Shown here: one piece after another, positions 12,209-23,801 of the stretch
Position numbering within the stretch: the first letter of the stretch is position 1
How the letters are laid out: each line of letters begins with the position of its first letter
From: Euglena gracilis
Taxonomy: Eukaryota; Euglenida; Euglenophyceae; Euglenales
DNA length: 64,000 bases
Direction of reading: 5' to 3'
Assembly: GCA_039621445.1 (NCBI GenBank)
Contig: CP154956.1
Location: 76,608,192-76,672,191, forward strand
Notes under the pieces: generated by a model
Told to the model about the DNA's origin: nothing
What the model saw: only the letters and a program-made list of their open reading frames with translations
The model's database searches: none
Program-made: the position numbers and the translations under genes

Positions 12209-12404
12209 CAGGGTTTGATATAAGGAGGGCGTCCCCCCCTCCTGGCCCGCAGGGGGGTCCGGACCACCCCCCCCCCCCCACCTGCCAGGGGGTCCACCGA
12301 CCCTGGGGGGGGGGGTATCCGGGACCCCCCAAAAGGGTCAATTTTTTCCTCCGGCGCTTTGCGCCGAAAATTTTTTGTATTTTTGCACATTTTTGCCCAA
12401 AAAG
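12209..12404. mobile_element. Family A MITE copy 6, truncated
   Basis: Left family A terminus cagggtttgatataagga, one G/C palindrome and the start of the core, then an abrupt break at about 12404. The right half is missing. It preserves the empty site corresponding to the SINE-like insertion at 6595-6761. Confidence 0.7.
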
Positions 12405-13574
12405 TGGTCAGGGGAGGGTTGAAAGTTTCACCCTTTTCCCCTCCAACCACACTCCCGGGAAACTCTCACGTATTTGCTGACCTGCCACCCACCTCCACAA
12501 TTGCTGATTCAACAGGGGCAGCCCCTGAGGTGATGGCACAAGCGAGTAGAGAAGGGGATGCGGTTCTGCTCCGCTGCTGCTGACGCAGGCAAGACTGGAT
12601 GAGGAAGGTTTCGGGATGTTTGCCAGCCCACCACCATGAAGGGAAGATGAGCAAAAATACCCCCTTTTCCTCACTTTTGAGCATATCGCGCTTTTTTTTA
12701 TTATGTTTTGGAGTTTTGCAAGTAAAAAAATGCTCAAAAAACTCAAAAATGAGCAATTTTAGCATTATTTTTTTTTGGCAGAAAATCAGGGGTTTTCCAA
12801 CAATTATGACCTGGTGTCCTTTGGCCGTTCATAAATGAAAATTTTCTGGTGCTTTCAGTTTCAAGGGGGGTGGGGGGTCTGAACACCAAGGCTTCCCTGG
12901 GGGGCGGGGTGGTGATTGCCACAGTGCACACAGGGGGGTAGTGACTGACTGGATCCCCCTTAGATGCATTTTGGCTTTTGGCTTCTGTCTGATTTAAGGC
13001 CCGCATTTCGCTTCTGGCCCTTTCTCCGGACTCCCAATAATTGTCCGACCCCATATCACTTCATATGGGACTTCAAACTTTGTTTTGGGCAGTGTCTCCC
13101 CCCCTGGATGTGACCTTCCCCGGGTCTGCAAAAAAATTCCAACCCTCTGTCCATCCAGTCATGGGTCCGTGCAGAGCAAGCACTGTGCATCCACATCATG
13201 GCGAGAAACGGTTTTGGCGCACAAAGTTGCCCTGCCGTTTCCAGTGCATGTTTGTGTGGTTTGCATCTTTCCCCATATTTTGGCTTTCCTCGCCACCGCC
13301 AAAGGCTCTCCCGACGTCATCTCACACAGAGATCTCAACCCTCCATCCCTCCTTCGAACACTGCAGGGACTGTGGCAGTGTACACCCAGGATTGTGCGAG
13401 TTCTTTTGTCAGCAGTCTTTTTTCCTGTTGCTGTTGTTGAAGAAAGAAAGGTCTCATATGTTCTTTCCCAGATTTCCACTGTCATGGTTGGTTATGTGGG
13501 GTTCAGTGAATTTTCGCCTGGCTACATTCCCTCCTTTGTCCTTGACACAGCTGGTCCATGAGAGCCCCCCCCAT
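12405..13574. other. Non-coding, two dispersed motifs
   Basis: Contains copies of the 'gatgcggttctgct' block (12558-12602) and of the 'aacactgcag' block (about 13312-13366). The open frame ending near 13561 has no recognisable domain. Confidence 0.4.
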
Positions 13575-13764
13575 CAGGGGTTTTTTTTAAGTCGTGGACC
13601 CCCAGGGGGGGAGGGGTGGCGTGGGTTGGTCCGCCCGGGATATACAACACACAAGATGCCGAAAATTTTTGAATAAGTGGTCTTTTTATAGCACATTTTG
13701 TGATTTTTCGGCCATTTTTTTGTGGGTCCCCAGGGACCCCCCCCCCTGTCTTAAAAGACCCCTG
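13575..13764. mobile_element. Short inverted-repeat element, family G
   Basis: Ends are CAGGGGTTTTTTTTAAG and the inverted CTTAAAAGACCCCTG. Flanking 8-mers ccccccat and cccccaat match at 7 of 8 positions. Non-coding, 190 bp. Confidence 0.6.
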
Positions 13765-14267
13765 CCCCCAATGTCTCACTTTTCCCGCACCCCAAAATGC
13801 GAGGGAACAGTGCTGGGGAATTTCTTAAGCCGGACCCACCCTATCCCCGGGGGAGTCCACCCAGCCAGCACCTCCCAACTGGGCTGTGGACCCCCCCCCC
13901 CGGGGTCAAGCAGAAATAAAGTTTTCTCAGCAAAGCTGGGCTGGACCAAAAAAAATTGCGCAAAGTGCCGAAAATTTTGAAAAATGTGGGGAAAATGGCC
14001 ATTTTTGTATTTTTTTTTTTCGGGCCGGGTCCAGTCCGGCAGCTGGGTTCGAACCACCTCTTTGGGCCTCCCCCTTGGGGGGGTCCAGCCAGCACCTTCC
14101 CCCCCTCCCCCAGGGGTTGTTGAAAAATTCCCCGCACAGTGCACACACAGACACGGTGTGTCCATGACACCCCCCCTTGCCATCCCCATTTATGGATGTG
14201 TTTTCCATATTTTGACTTTTGAGGAGTGGGATGTATTCGATATTTTTCCTGGACAGAATGTGTCAAC
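13765..14267. repeat. Possible inverted-repeat element, about 13808-14137
   Basis: The sequence gtgctggggaatttcttaag near 13809 is approximately inverted at 14115-14137 (gttgaaaaattccccgcac), with two G/C palindromes between. The termini are imperfect and there is no target duplication, so the boundaries are tentative. Confidence 0.35.
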
Positions 14268-14586
14268 CAGGCTTGTGCTTAGTCGGGTGCCTACCCCACG
14301 GGGGGGGGGGGTGGGTGCTAGGGGCAGGCACCCCATAGCACCCGATCCGACCCCCCCCCCCGGGGGGGGGGGGGGTAGGGTTTTGGGGGGTGCCTGCCCC
14401 TAGCAGGCACCCCCCTCCGACCCCGGCGCCGAAGGCGCCGGGGGCCCGGAAAAGGCCATTTTCAATGAAAATTTTCTGGGTCCGGCCCGGACCCCTAGCC
14501 CCCCGGGGGGGGGGTGTGCCTGCTAGGGGCAGGCACCCTATAGCACCCACCCCCCCTCCCCCCCCCGGTTGGTAAGCACAAGCATG
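14268..14586. mobile_element. hAT-like MITE, family B copy 3
   Basis: Family B TIRs with the perfect 8-bp duplication GTGTCAAC (14260-14267 and 14587-14594). At 319 bp it is close to copy 2 in length. Confidence 0.9.
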
Positions 14587-14826
14587 GTGTCAACCCTCTT
14601 GTTGGTCCCTCTACAGTGAGTCCACCAAACGCATTGTGTTCAGTGCAGAAGGGATGTGGTTCTGTTCCACTGCTGCCTAGAGCGAGCAAGGCTGGCTGGC
14701 AAAAGAATATTTGTTTCCTAAAGCTGAACGATAGGCGAGGCATCCAAGCCTGAGGTTGTCACTTTTGGGGCTGGGGATCAGACCCACCTTGACGTTGAAG
14801 ACACAGAAACAGAGAATGACCTCTAT

Positions 14827-15155
14827 CAGGCAATTGCTCAAGCACTGACCCCCCCCCCCCGGGGGGGGTGGGTGACTGGTTTTTTTCAGAGTGACTGACT
14901 GGTTTTTGGCCCAGACCCCTCCCCCCCCGGGGGGTCGGCCAGGAGTGGGCAAAAAAGTGGCTTGAGTGACCCCGGCGCCGAAGGCGCCGGAAAAATTTTT
15001 TGGGCCTAAAATGGCCTAAAGTGACTGGAAAGTGGCCGTTTTTCTGAGTGGCCGCCCCCCCCCCCCCCCCGGTTTTTTGAAAATGAGTGACTGACTGGTT
15101 TTTAAAATAGTGGAGTGACCCCCCCCCCCCGGGGGGGTCGGTAAGCAATTGTATG
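14827..15155. mobile_element. hAT-like MITE, family E copy 2
   Basis: Family E ends (CAGGCAATTGCTCA and TAAGCAATTGTATG) with flanking acctctat and ccctctat (7 of 8). It lacks the nested family A element and shows the undisturbed 329-bp form. Confidence 0.8.
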
Positions 15156-16085
15156 CCCTCTATGTCTCCTCATTCTGGTTGGGAGCCCCCAGATGCGGAA
15201 AGGCACACTAGGGTAAAAACATGAAGGGGCACAGATGTCAATCCTCGCCCACGGTTTCTGGGATTCCCATTATAGCCTTGCTTTTAGTGGAAGGTGGGTG
15301 TCGGCCAGAGGTTTTTTTTTTTAAGTCTGGTAATCCGGGGGAGGGCCAGTTGGGGAAATCCCGGCGCAACGCGCTAGAAATGAGTCTTTCCTCAAAAAAA
15401 AATGCCCCAAAATCACGGTTTTTTTTTCAACCCCCCCCACATCGTGGGTGGGGGGTCGACCCCCACACCACCTCCCGTATTTCTGGGAGTGTCAATTTTC
15501 GACCCCAAAAGTTTTTCCCGGCGCCTGTGGCGTCAGGTGGATTTGTTTAAAAAAAAGCCTGTGAAAATGCTGTGATGGGTGGTGGGTCAACCCCACCACC
15601 AGGCCTTCCCTGCACCCCTCTAAGAGGATTGTTGCGTGTGTTTTTTTTGCTCTTGTTTTCAGTGACCAGCTGCGTCCCCAGCCCAGCAGCCAGTCCCCTC
15701 CCCCCAAGGGGGTGGACTTGGGGAAGGACTTGGTTTGTTGTGGGGAGTGTTTTGCATTCTCATCCAGCCATGAACGTGTGCAGGTGCCTCTGTCGCGAAA
15801 AAAAGGTTTGGCACAAGGATGCCAAACCGTCCCGTGATCGTTCCCTAGATTCCGTTTTTGTCTTTTCGGTCGCATTTCATTTTTTTCCGTGCTTTCGTTG
15901 GTCCTGGTGGGTGTCGAAACTAAAACGAGTATAAAAATTCTGAGAGAGGGTGCCACCTGAGTGGGGGACACCTCAAGGCTCTGGCAAGGTCAGGCCGGAG
16001 CCCATTGGAGAGGAAGGGGTCCGCAGAGGATGGGGTCGTACATCTCTTTCAGGACCCCCGGGGGGGGGGTTACTGGCCCAAAACC
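15156..16085. other. Non-coding, partial family F piece
   Basis: A family F-like stretch lies at about 15430-15610. The remainder shows no gene or clear repeat. Confidence 0.4.
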
Positions 16086-17730
16086 CCAAAACGGCCGTAT
16101 CTCGGGCTAGGCGAGGACTTGGCCCAAACCGCGCATACCGACCGATCGGGCGTCCCAAAGTTGTGGAATGAGGTCTTCTTTACTTTTCCTCAACTCCGCA
16201 GCGTTTTCGAGATATTTTGGAATTTTCGATTTTTTGACCCCAAAATGACCCTGCAATTTTCCGGGGAAAAAAAAACGGTACACAACTTTTTTGCTCGGGC
16301 CAGATCTCCGGACCGGCGGGGAGTTGCGGGTAACGTGACGGCTCTGGAGAAACTAGGGAACCTCTCCTAACCTATAGCCTATTCACTTTGGGGGCCCGGA
16401 AATCGGGTCACATCGATAATCCTCGGGTGGCCGGACCTACTCAGGGGGGGGGGGGCGGGGGGCGGGGGGGTGGTAAGCTTCGCTCTTACTCTAAAGAGAT
16501 AAGAGCTCAGCGACTGACGTAGAGCTGAGCTCTTTGGGGGACCATTCCGGCTCGGCCGGCGAAAAACGCTCATTTTCAGCTCAAAAACATGTTTGCCGGG
16601 TCCAGGAGGCTCAAAAACATGGTTTTGGGCGAAAAATTTTTTTCGATATTTTTCGACTTTTTTGACCCGGTTTTGACCCAAAATCAATGGGTTGGCGGCC
16701 CAAAAAGGGGCCCTGGCGGGTCGAAAAACGCTCATTTTCAGCTCAAAAACACTTTTTCCGGGTCCGGGAGGCCAAAAAACATGGTTTTGGGCGAAAAAAT
16801 TTTGTTCGATTTTTTTCGACTTTTTGGCCCGAAAACGGACAGTGGGAAAAGTGCGCAAAACGGCCATTTGGACCGAAAAACGGCCGTATCTCGGGCTAGG
16901 CGGGGAGTTGGCCCAAACTGCGAATACCAGTGGATAGGGCGTCCCAAAGTTGTGGAATGAGTACTCTTTAGATTTTTTTCAACGATCCCTCACCCCCGGC
17001 GTTTTGGATATAGTTTTGCCATTTTTTCGATTTTGTGACCCCCAAAAATGAGGCCCCTGTTGTCCGCGGTCCCAAACAAACTTTTTTTTTGTTTTGAGAA
17101 AAAAAAAGGTAGACAACTTTTTTTGCTCGGGCCAGGATCTCCGGCTGGCGCGGAGTTGCGGGCAACCTAATGCTCTGGACAACTAGGACCCTCTCCTCAC
17201 CTTAATATAGGCTATTACCCTTTCGGCTCCCGAAATCAGGTCACATCGAGAATCCGCGGGTGCCCGGGCCTACTCAGGGAGGGGGGGGGGGGCCGGGGGG
17301 GGGTGGGGGGGGGGGGTTGGGGGGTTTGAGGGGGGGTTTTCGTGGTGTGGAAGTCAATCGGACAGGCGGGTGGGGTTGCGGGGGGTTGTTTTCTGCTTCG
17401 CTCTTACTCTAAAAGAGAATAAGAGCTCAGACGACCAGAAAGTGTTGACGTAAGAGCTGAGCGTCTTTTTAGACCACCACCCCGGCCCGGCCCGGGAAAA
17501 ACGCTCATTTTCGGCTCAAAAACAGTTTTTCTGGGTCAGAAAGGTCAAAAAACATCGTTTTGGGGCCAAATTTTTTTTCGAAATTTTTCGACTTTTTTGA
17601 CCGGTTTTGACAAAACGGGGCGCTGGCGGGTCGAAAAACGCTCATTTTCGGCTCAAACACAGGCTTTCCGGTTCCGGGAGGTCAAAAAACATCGTTTTGG
17701 GGCAAAACAATTTTTCGATTTTTTTCGACT
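16086..17730. repeat. Large tandem duplication, ~790-850-bp unit, two copies
   Basis: Unit 1 (16086-16876) and unit 2 (16877 to about 17730) each start with 'acggccgtatctcgggctag'. Each runs through 'gcgtcccaaagttgtggaatga', a C/G-run block, 'cttcgctcttactctaaa' and 'aaaaacgctcattttc' in the same order. Unit 2 is more diverged and has a longer G-run. The 'aaaaacgctcattttc' tail is itself doubled inside each unit. No coding sequence. Confidence 0.75.
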
Positions 17731-17749
17731 CCTGCCTAAGAATTACGCC

Positions 17750-18720
17750 GTACAGGGGTATGTTAACCAATTGCACGGGGTGGAAAAATGCCACCGCCTC
17801 CTTTGCATGATTTGCTCGGGCAAATTTTTGATTTGCAACAAATGCAAAATTCAACCATAAAAGATTTCCTGGGAAGAAACCCTAGTTTGAAAAAGATACC
17901 AAAGTTCCTTTACACTTTTATGGGTGACTCTGGACAAAATGGGGTTCCCCCCCCCTGAAGCCACCAGTGACAAAGTGGCTGACGCTTTAATTCAACTGTT
18001 TCAATTTTCAAAGGCCCAGGCTCGTAATGCATACAGTGCGATGCTTTTGATCCCTGGTTTTTGTGGCCTAAGGTTCAATCCCTTATTAGCACCTTATAAA
18101 AGGGTTTGGAACCAAACTCTGGAAAAATATGGTGCTTTTGGGATCCCCTCCCAATCCTCCTGGGGCTGGTGAGGCAGCCTGTGCGCACTGATATTTACAT
18201 TGCGCACACGGCCAATCTTTTCTTCATGCATCTGCTTTTTATATCGTTCATCTTATTTGGCATCAGTCAAAAGAACCACAAGTTTGTTGGGGGGGGACCC
18301 TACATTCAAATGAACCGTAAAGGGCAAAATTTCCACAAGTGGGAAAGAGTTGTCTCGATTCCCCAATGTCCCCAAATCAGTCCCTTAATTTAACTATGGG
18401 CTATGTGGCCGCAACCCCGTTTGACATAAAGCCTGGAGGTCCCCTTCTGATTTCATTGAAACCCCCCTATACACCCATAAGTGCCGACACAATTGCTTCT
18501 ATTATAAGAGAATTTTTTTTACCAAACAAGCAGTACCCCCCCACACTCCAGCGGAGGGGCAGGGGTTGGGCTGCTCAAAAAAATGGGCCTTTCAGCCCAG
18601 GAAGTTTGTGAACTTGGTCAATGGACAGGGGTCGAGGACTCTACAGCCTTTACAGCACATTATCAAAGACTTGGTGTCCAAGGTGCCTTGGAAAATGCCC
18701 TGGCTCCCCTAATTTTTTGT
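17750..18720 (+). pseudogene. Tyrosine recombinase-like pseudogene (Crypton/DIRS-like)
   Basis: Several frames carry consecutive pieces of a tyrosine recombinase. A helical segment with 'LLIPGFCGLRFNPL' sits at about 18040-18090, where families of this type place the first catalytic Arg. 'GGPLLISLKPPYTPISADT' lies at about 18435-18490. 'GVGLLKKMGLSAQEV' and the terminal 'TAFTAHYQRLG', with the candidate nucleophilic Tyr, lie at about 18565-18675. At least three frame changes separate them. Upstream, CMICSGKFLICNKC (about 17809-17850) looks like a small zinc finger. No RT or flanking repeats were found, so Crypton versus DIRS origin is undecided. Confidence 0.55.
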
Positions 18721-19301
18721 GCAAAATCTGGCCTCACAATGGCAATATGCGGAGCCAAAGGTGTCTCGTGCAAAACAGGAGTTCGAGGAAGGAAATTTTT
18801 TTACAATGTGAGAGATCTTCTTGGAAACTGGCCCGGAAAGACCGTTTTGCAAAAGACGGTGCCCACCGCATCTCTCGAACTTTCTCCCCCCCAGGGGTGG
18901 GGGGGCATAACCCCATCCCCAGACCGGGGGGGACCCATCCAGACGTCTCTAAGGTTTTGCGAGCCCCGGGGGCTGCTGCAGTCAGCCCCGATTTTGGCCC
19001 AGCCGCAGCAGCCCCTTCCCCGGTGGGAGGGGGGTGCTACTAGCCCTCGCAAGCCAGCCCCTTTTTCCGGGGTCCAGCCAAAAAAAAATTGAAAAACTGT
19101 GTTCAAAAGTGGCCAAATGGGGAAGGGGGGTTTGGGGAGCATGTCGGTCATATTTTTTTGGGGGGGGTTCGGAGGCATCATTTTTTCAAAACTGTGTTCT
19201 GCAGTGCATATTTGGGCATTTTTCCGATTTCAGTCCAGCTCGCCCCGGTTCGGGTCCACCCTCCCCCAGGGGGGTAGCCAGCCCAAATTTCTAGCCCTAG
19301 C
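18721..19301. repeat. Truncated family C element and unassigned sequence
   Basis: From about 18945 (gtctctaaggttttgcgag) to 19300 the sequence follows family C copy 1 (agccgcagcagcccc, ttcagtccagctcgccccgg, gcccaaatttctagcc), but the right terminus is lost. The 220 bases before it hold nothing recognisable. Confidence 0.55.
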
Positions 19302-19624
19302 CAGGGGGGGGGGGAAATGCGCTCGCCCGGCCTCGGAAAAAAAAATGCGCAAAAATCACGAAAATGCAAAAATTACCCCAAAACATGCAAAAATGGCACC
19401 AAATTTGAAGAAATTATGTAGAATAATGAGGAAAATGTAAGTTTCAAAAAAAAGTCGAAAATTCAAATTTTTGCAAAAATGGTCAAAAATGCGAAAATTT
19501 TGGAAAATCACGAAAAAATGTGCCAAAAAGCAAAAAAAAAATGCGCCGAAAAAAAAACGAAAAAATGCGCAAAAAATGCGAAAAAAATGCGCAAAAAATG
19601 CGAAACGCATTTCCCCCCCCCCTG
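19302..19624. repeat. A-rich block with inverted G/C-run ends
   Basis: Begins CAGGGGGGGGGGGAAATGCG and ends with its near-exact inverse at 19624. The interior is A-rich with many 'aaaatgcgcaaaaa' units. No target duplication is seen. It could be another non-autonomous element that joined the truncated family C copy. Confidence 0.5.
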
Positions 19625-20677
19625 CTCGACAATTCGAACTGCTCGAAAATTTTTTAATCTGGAGAGAAAATTTTTGAATCACTGACCAGGGGGGGTTTGC
19701 ATAACGATCCCCCGTGTTGTCCAGTGGACACTTTCAAGTGTTCCACTGATGTGGCCTCCCAGTGGGCCATCTGGCCACAAATTGTGGCAGTTTTCTGTTG
19801 CCTGGGAGACAAAAAGGTCTGTTTCCGGATTTATTCAATTTTTGAGTTGTTGTTTTTAGCAAGTGAAAACGTGTGCTGCCATAAGCTCACTTTAAACGTC
19901 TCAGCAATCCAGGAGAAACTGTGTCCCTGTCAGTGGACAATCATGTAATTTATTATTCCTTAACAAAGGAGGGGGCAACCAAGACCCGTTCACCACAATG
20001 CTAAGACCATTTTTCAAATGGAGCATGGAGAAAAATGTCAATCTGCCAGTAAACTGGGTCCACTAAAGGATTGCCTGGCAGTGTGGGTGGCGGGAGGCGG
20101 CCTGGCGCCTGCGCACTGGAATTAGCGAACATTCTGCCCCATTCCGCTACTTTTTTTACCTGTGTACTTTTCCCCCCCCAGGTTCTCTCTTCCGAATGTT
20201 TCATTCAAAGAATTGTGCATGCTGAAGGAAGGAATATCAAAAATTCAATCTGATTTCAAGAAAACAATTGTTCAAGAATTTCAAAAAGTCAATCCGGAAG
20301 GTCAATCAAAAGGAAAGAATTCAAATTCAAAAAAGGAAGAGCAAGCGGCGCTGGAAATCAAGGTGAAGGTGTTCTTCCGCCCCCCCGCTACCCTTTTTTT
20401 AAATTCAACCCAGGCTTTTCCTCCCCCCCCCCCTACTGCTTCAGAGGCACCCCCAAGGAGTTGGCCAAAAATATCGTTCCCCCCCCAATTTTTGAATTAT
20501 TTGGCTGCCGGAACCCAGGTTCTGGCTGAATTCAGGGACCGAAAGACACAAAAAAAAGAGGAATTTTTGGGGCGCGTGTGCCTATTTTACCGGAGCGCCG
20601 GGTGACTGTTTTCCCCCACTCGGCCTGTCGGGGAGCCCATTCCGCGCACGGTCACCGAACCCGCGAGAGGGGAAAAC
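19625..20677. other. Non-coding; probable 5' LTR of element 2 within
   Basis: The right end abuts the element 2 primer-binding site at 20678, so its upstream LTR should end at 20677. I could not find a matching 3' LTR to fix the other boundary. Open frames near 19700-19950 and 20160-20605 resemble nothing known. Confidence 0.35.
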
Positions 20678-20689
20678 TGGTAGCAGAGG
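20678..20689 (+). promoter_or_regulatory. Element 2 primer-binding site (initiator-Met tRNA)
   Basis: TGGTAGCAGAGG: the TGG complements tRNA CCA, and AGCAGAG matches the first bases of a standard eukaryotic initiator-Met tRNA acceptor stem. It lies 69 bp upstream of the first gag ATG. Confidence 0.75.
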
Positions 20690-20746
20690 CTTGTTCGTTC
20701 TACGTTTTCCATTGAAGGCCATTTTCTCGAGTGTCTTCTTTTTGAA

Positions 20747-22175
20747 ATGCAAAGCGTGCACACCTCCACAGAATTTTCCACACACGAAGAGGCTACGGCC
20801 CACCGGGACACAGACAGGATGCCAACCTTTGCGGCGGACTCTGAAGTGGTAGCCCCCACCGCAAGTCTTTCCGATAGCCCTCGGGAAGCGCAAGAAAACA
20901 CCCCGAAAAGATACCCCCGATCCCCTGCCCCATCCCCGCTCCCATCCCCACAATCCCCGTTTCCCGCGCTCCCAGCCCCACCCCAACTCCCACTCATCCC
21001 CCTCCAATCCGAGTCCCTAGTCGATAGCCCTCGAGACTCGTCCCAAGTCCCCCTCCTGTTCCCGAAATCAGCCCAGCCCCAGAGCTGGGACCCGACCCCC
21101 TGGCTACCACCCGGGGCTCCACCCTCTCAGCTTTTCCCCGGGACCCCACCCTTCCCCAGCTGATCCCTTCCCTGCCCTTCCCGTTCCCGTTCCCGTCCGA
21201 GGTGCCCCACCTGTGGGGCGTCCCGGAGCTGCAGAGTGAGCGGGCCTTCGCTGGCCTGCCGGTGCCCGTGCCCAGCCCCGGGCCACCGAGGAGCCCTCAT
21301 GAGGGCATGCGGGCCATCACATATCACTCCGCCCACGAGCTGGGCCCCGGCGAGTCCGAGGGCCGAGACGGGGTCCCCGTCCCTGTCACTGGCCTGATCC
21401 CATCTGTGCATCCGTCCCTGCAGTCTGCTCTGCCACCTGTGTCGGTGGCAGGGCCCTCGCCGTCGCAGATGGCGTCGTCGTCCAGCCAAGCAGCCATCGC
21501 CGCGCCGGTGGGAGTGCCGCCTCCCTACCGGTCCCCCAGCGAACACCCGAGCACCACCGCCGTGCACCCGCACTTCCGCACCCCCCATCCTCGGTCCGGC
21601 CGCACAAGGTGCCGCGGCTGGGCCTCTCCAATGAAGAAGGAGATGATGAGGGTGAAGGAGAAGGTGAAGGTGATCAACAACGCCGGGGAGAAGGTCCTCG
21701 TGATGACGACGAGGAGTGGCTGGCGGGCGGGGACCAGAGCGAGATGTACGACACCGAGGAGAAGCCGGACGAGGTCATGCAGGGCCCCCCCGAGTGGGAG
21801 GCAGCATACGCTGCGTTGCAGACGCGGATGGACCGCCTCTGCAACACCGTCGACTTCATCGGCTCCAAGGCGAAGGAGATGTGGGACAGCTGGGCGGCCG
21901 TGCAAATGGCCGCCGCCGTGAAGGACAAGGTGGACGAGCAAGGTGTCGCGGTGCAAGAGCTGAAGAAAAGGATGGCGGCCCAAGAAGGGGCCCACGTGGA
22001 CCTGATGGAGAACGTGGTGAAGGTGAAGGACGACATCGTCAGACTACATCAAGGAATATCACAACTCCACAAGCTCATGCCCATGGTGGCCACGGCGGAG
22101 GAGCGGATGACAAGAGTGGAGAAGTACACCCACGACGCGCTCGGAGACTTCGGAGAAGAATTCCGAAGGATCCAG
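20747..22175 (+). pseudogene. Element 2 Gag, N-terminal part (interrupted)
   Basis: An ATG at 20747 opens a Pro/Ser-rich GC-biased frame that shifts near 21030-21160 and again near 21560-21610. It ends in a highly charged and helical stretch (EGEGEG run, then heptad-like residues to 22175). The composition equals that of the gag part at 35224 onward, and the last codon here can be followed in frame by codon 35228. I therefore read it as the start of the same Gag, split by element 1. The shifts may be consensus errors or decay. No zinc knuckle is visible. The alternative is an unrelated GC-rich gene that element 1 happened to hit. Confidence 0.55.
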
Positions 22176-23460
22176 TGACGACCGCTTGAGGTCGACCGCC
22201 GGGCGGCGGAGTTTTTCCCTTTTAGAAGGCCTTTTGAGGGCGGTTTTGCTCTAATTTTAAGGCTTTCTAAAGATTTCCATTAAAATTCCCTCTCCTAGGG
22301 CGCCCATGGTTTGGTTGTGCAAGGAGAGAGAATGAGTGATGCTAGGTATTCCCAAATGGTGATTTTGGGTCTATTTGAGGTCGACCGCCGGGCGGCGGAG
22401 TTTTTCCCTTTTAGAAGGCCTTTTGAGGGCGGTTTTGCTCTAATTTTAAGGCTTTCTAAAGATTTCCATTAAAATTCCCTCTCCTAGGGCGCCCATGGTT
22501 TGGTTGTGCAAGGAGAGAGAATGAGTGATGCTAGGTATTCCCAAATGGTGATTTTGGGTCTATTTAGCATATTTTTAAGCTTTTTATGCATTTTTCCTTT
22601 GGTTTTAAGGGAAAATGTTGGATTTGGTGAGAGCGCTTGCAAGCTCTTGGAACAGAATTTTAAGAGATTGGCGCCTGAGTTCCTGAAGTTTTTGCAGGGG
22701 TTTTGCAAAGCTCAATAATGATGGAATTCAGCATAATTTATCAAAATCAAGGGGGGAAACCTTGATTTTGACTTGGGTTGGTTGATTTTGATGCAATGGG
22801 CAAGGATTTGGGATTTGAGAGCGCTTAGGAATCAGCGCACTCAATCCTAAATTTAACTGCCCATCAGGGGCATCAAAATCATATTTTCTTTCACAGGGTT
22901 TTCCTCTTTACCTTTCACACCATTGTACTTGTTGTGGCAAATACATCCAATTACAATCAAGAATTGAGTTTGGAATTTGAAATTGCAATGGAAGATCAAC
23001 AAAACAATCAATCATTTGAAGAAGGTGAGGTTTGTCTTCCCCCCACCTCATCTGTGGGAAAAGGGGCAGGGGGGTGGGACTCCTCAATTCAGGCAACCAC
23101 TGGCCAAATTTCACCCCAAAACCCCCTTTTTGGCCCAGAAACTGTGAGAAATGACACCCAGGGGGGGGTGTTGGCTCTCACTGGTACAGCTGAGCAGGGA
23201 GGGGTTGAAACCCCAAAGGCACCCCCCTTGGAGATCCCAGTGACACCACCCTCAGGGGTCGGGGAGGGTCCACTGGGAGGTTCCTCCTTGGAAATGATGG
23301 CCCAGTTTCGGCCACAGGGGGGGCCAGAATGGGAAAAAATTTCCGACACAAGTCGGCTCGAGGAGCCAAAAAACGATCCTACGCCGGAAACTGGCCCGGG
23401 GCGGGGGTTTCCGCTTCACCCCAGTGCTGCCGGGGGACATGGCAGAACGGGTGTGAAACA
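22176..23460 (+). repeat. Element 1 5' LTR
   Basis: Starts TGACGACCGC, ends GTGTGAAACA, directly followed by the primer-binding site. It is 1285 bp against 1062 bp for the 3' LTR. The excess is a 189-bp internal tandem duplication plus about 38 bp near 22829-22866 (aggaatcagcgc...). Otherwise it is nearly identical to the 3' LTR, implying a recent insertion. It contains an open frame from an ATG at 22988. Confidence 0.9.
22188..22565 (+). repeat. 189-bp tandem duplication in the 5' LTR
   Basis: Bases 22188-22376 and 22377-22565 are essentially identical (gaggtcgaccgccgggcggc ... ttttgggtctattt). The other two LTR copies have only one unit. Confidence 0.9.
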
Positions 23461-23800
23461 TGGTAAGCAGAGGTTTTTCCTTCAGCCTTCAGTCGGAAAT
23501 TTTGGGTTGGAAATCCCTGCGCAGAATGTTTTCTTTGATGATCAGCCAATGGCCCAATCTCAGATGGCAAATCTGACGATTGGAGTTTCGGGGAACAGGG
23601 ATTTGGGACCCGAAACCAGTTTGGCTGAACTCAGAACCCCCACAAATATGGGACAGATGTTGGAATTTCAGGGTGGGGATGGCCAGGTTGTGATTTCCAA
23701 CCAACCGTGTTTTCCAGAGCCTTTTTCAGGGGTTTTGCCTTTGCAAAATATGGGGTACGGTTTTGTGCTGCCTGAGTTAACCTCTCCCAGACTTTTCATG
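22988..23800 (+). CDS. Element 1 Gag, N-terminal segment starting in the LTR
   Basis: The ATG at 22988 starts a frame of about 158 codons inside the 5' LTR. It continues through the primer-binding site into the internal region and loses coherence near 23800, where coding moves to another frame. The product is acidic, Pro/Gly/Thr-rich and without a known domain. Coding that begins in the LTR is unusual, but the frame also stays open in the 3' LTR at 34751. A strong splice donor-like aag/gtgagg at about 23022 suggests that this part may instead be intronic in some transcripts. Confidence 0.5.
23461..23473 (+). promoter_or_regulatory. Element 1 primer-binding site
   Basis: TGGTAAGCAGAGG follows the LTR end without spacer. 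It equals the initiator-Met primer site of elements 2 and 3 with one additional A after TGGT. Confidence 0.65.
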
Positions 23801-23801
23801 G

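Noticed and set aside
13041-13676. 211-codon frame
   Set aside because: Composed of dispersed repeat pieces and ending inside a family G element; no recognisable protein.
20162-20605. 147-codon Lys/Gln-rich frame just before the element 2 primer site
   Set aside because: It lies where the LTR should be, has no domain and contains homopolymer C-runs.
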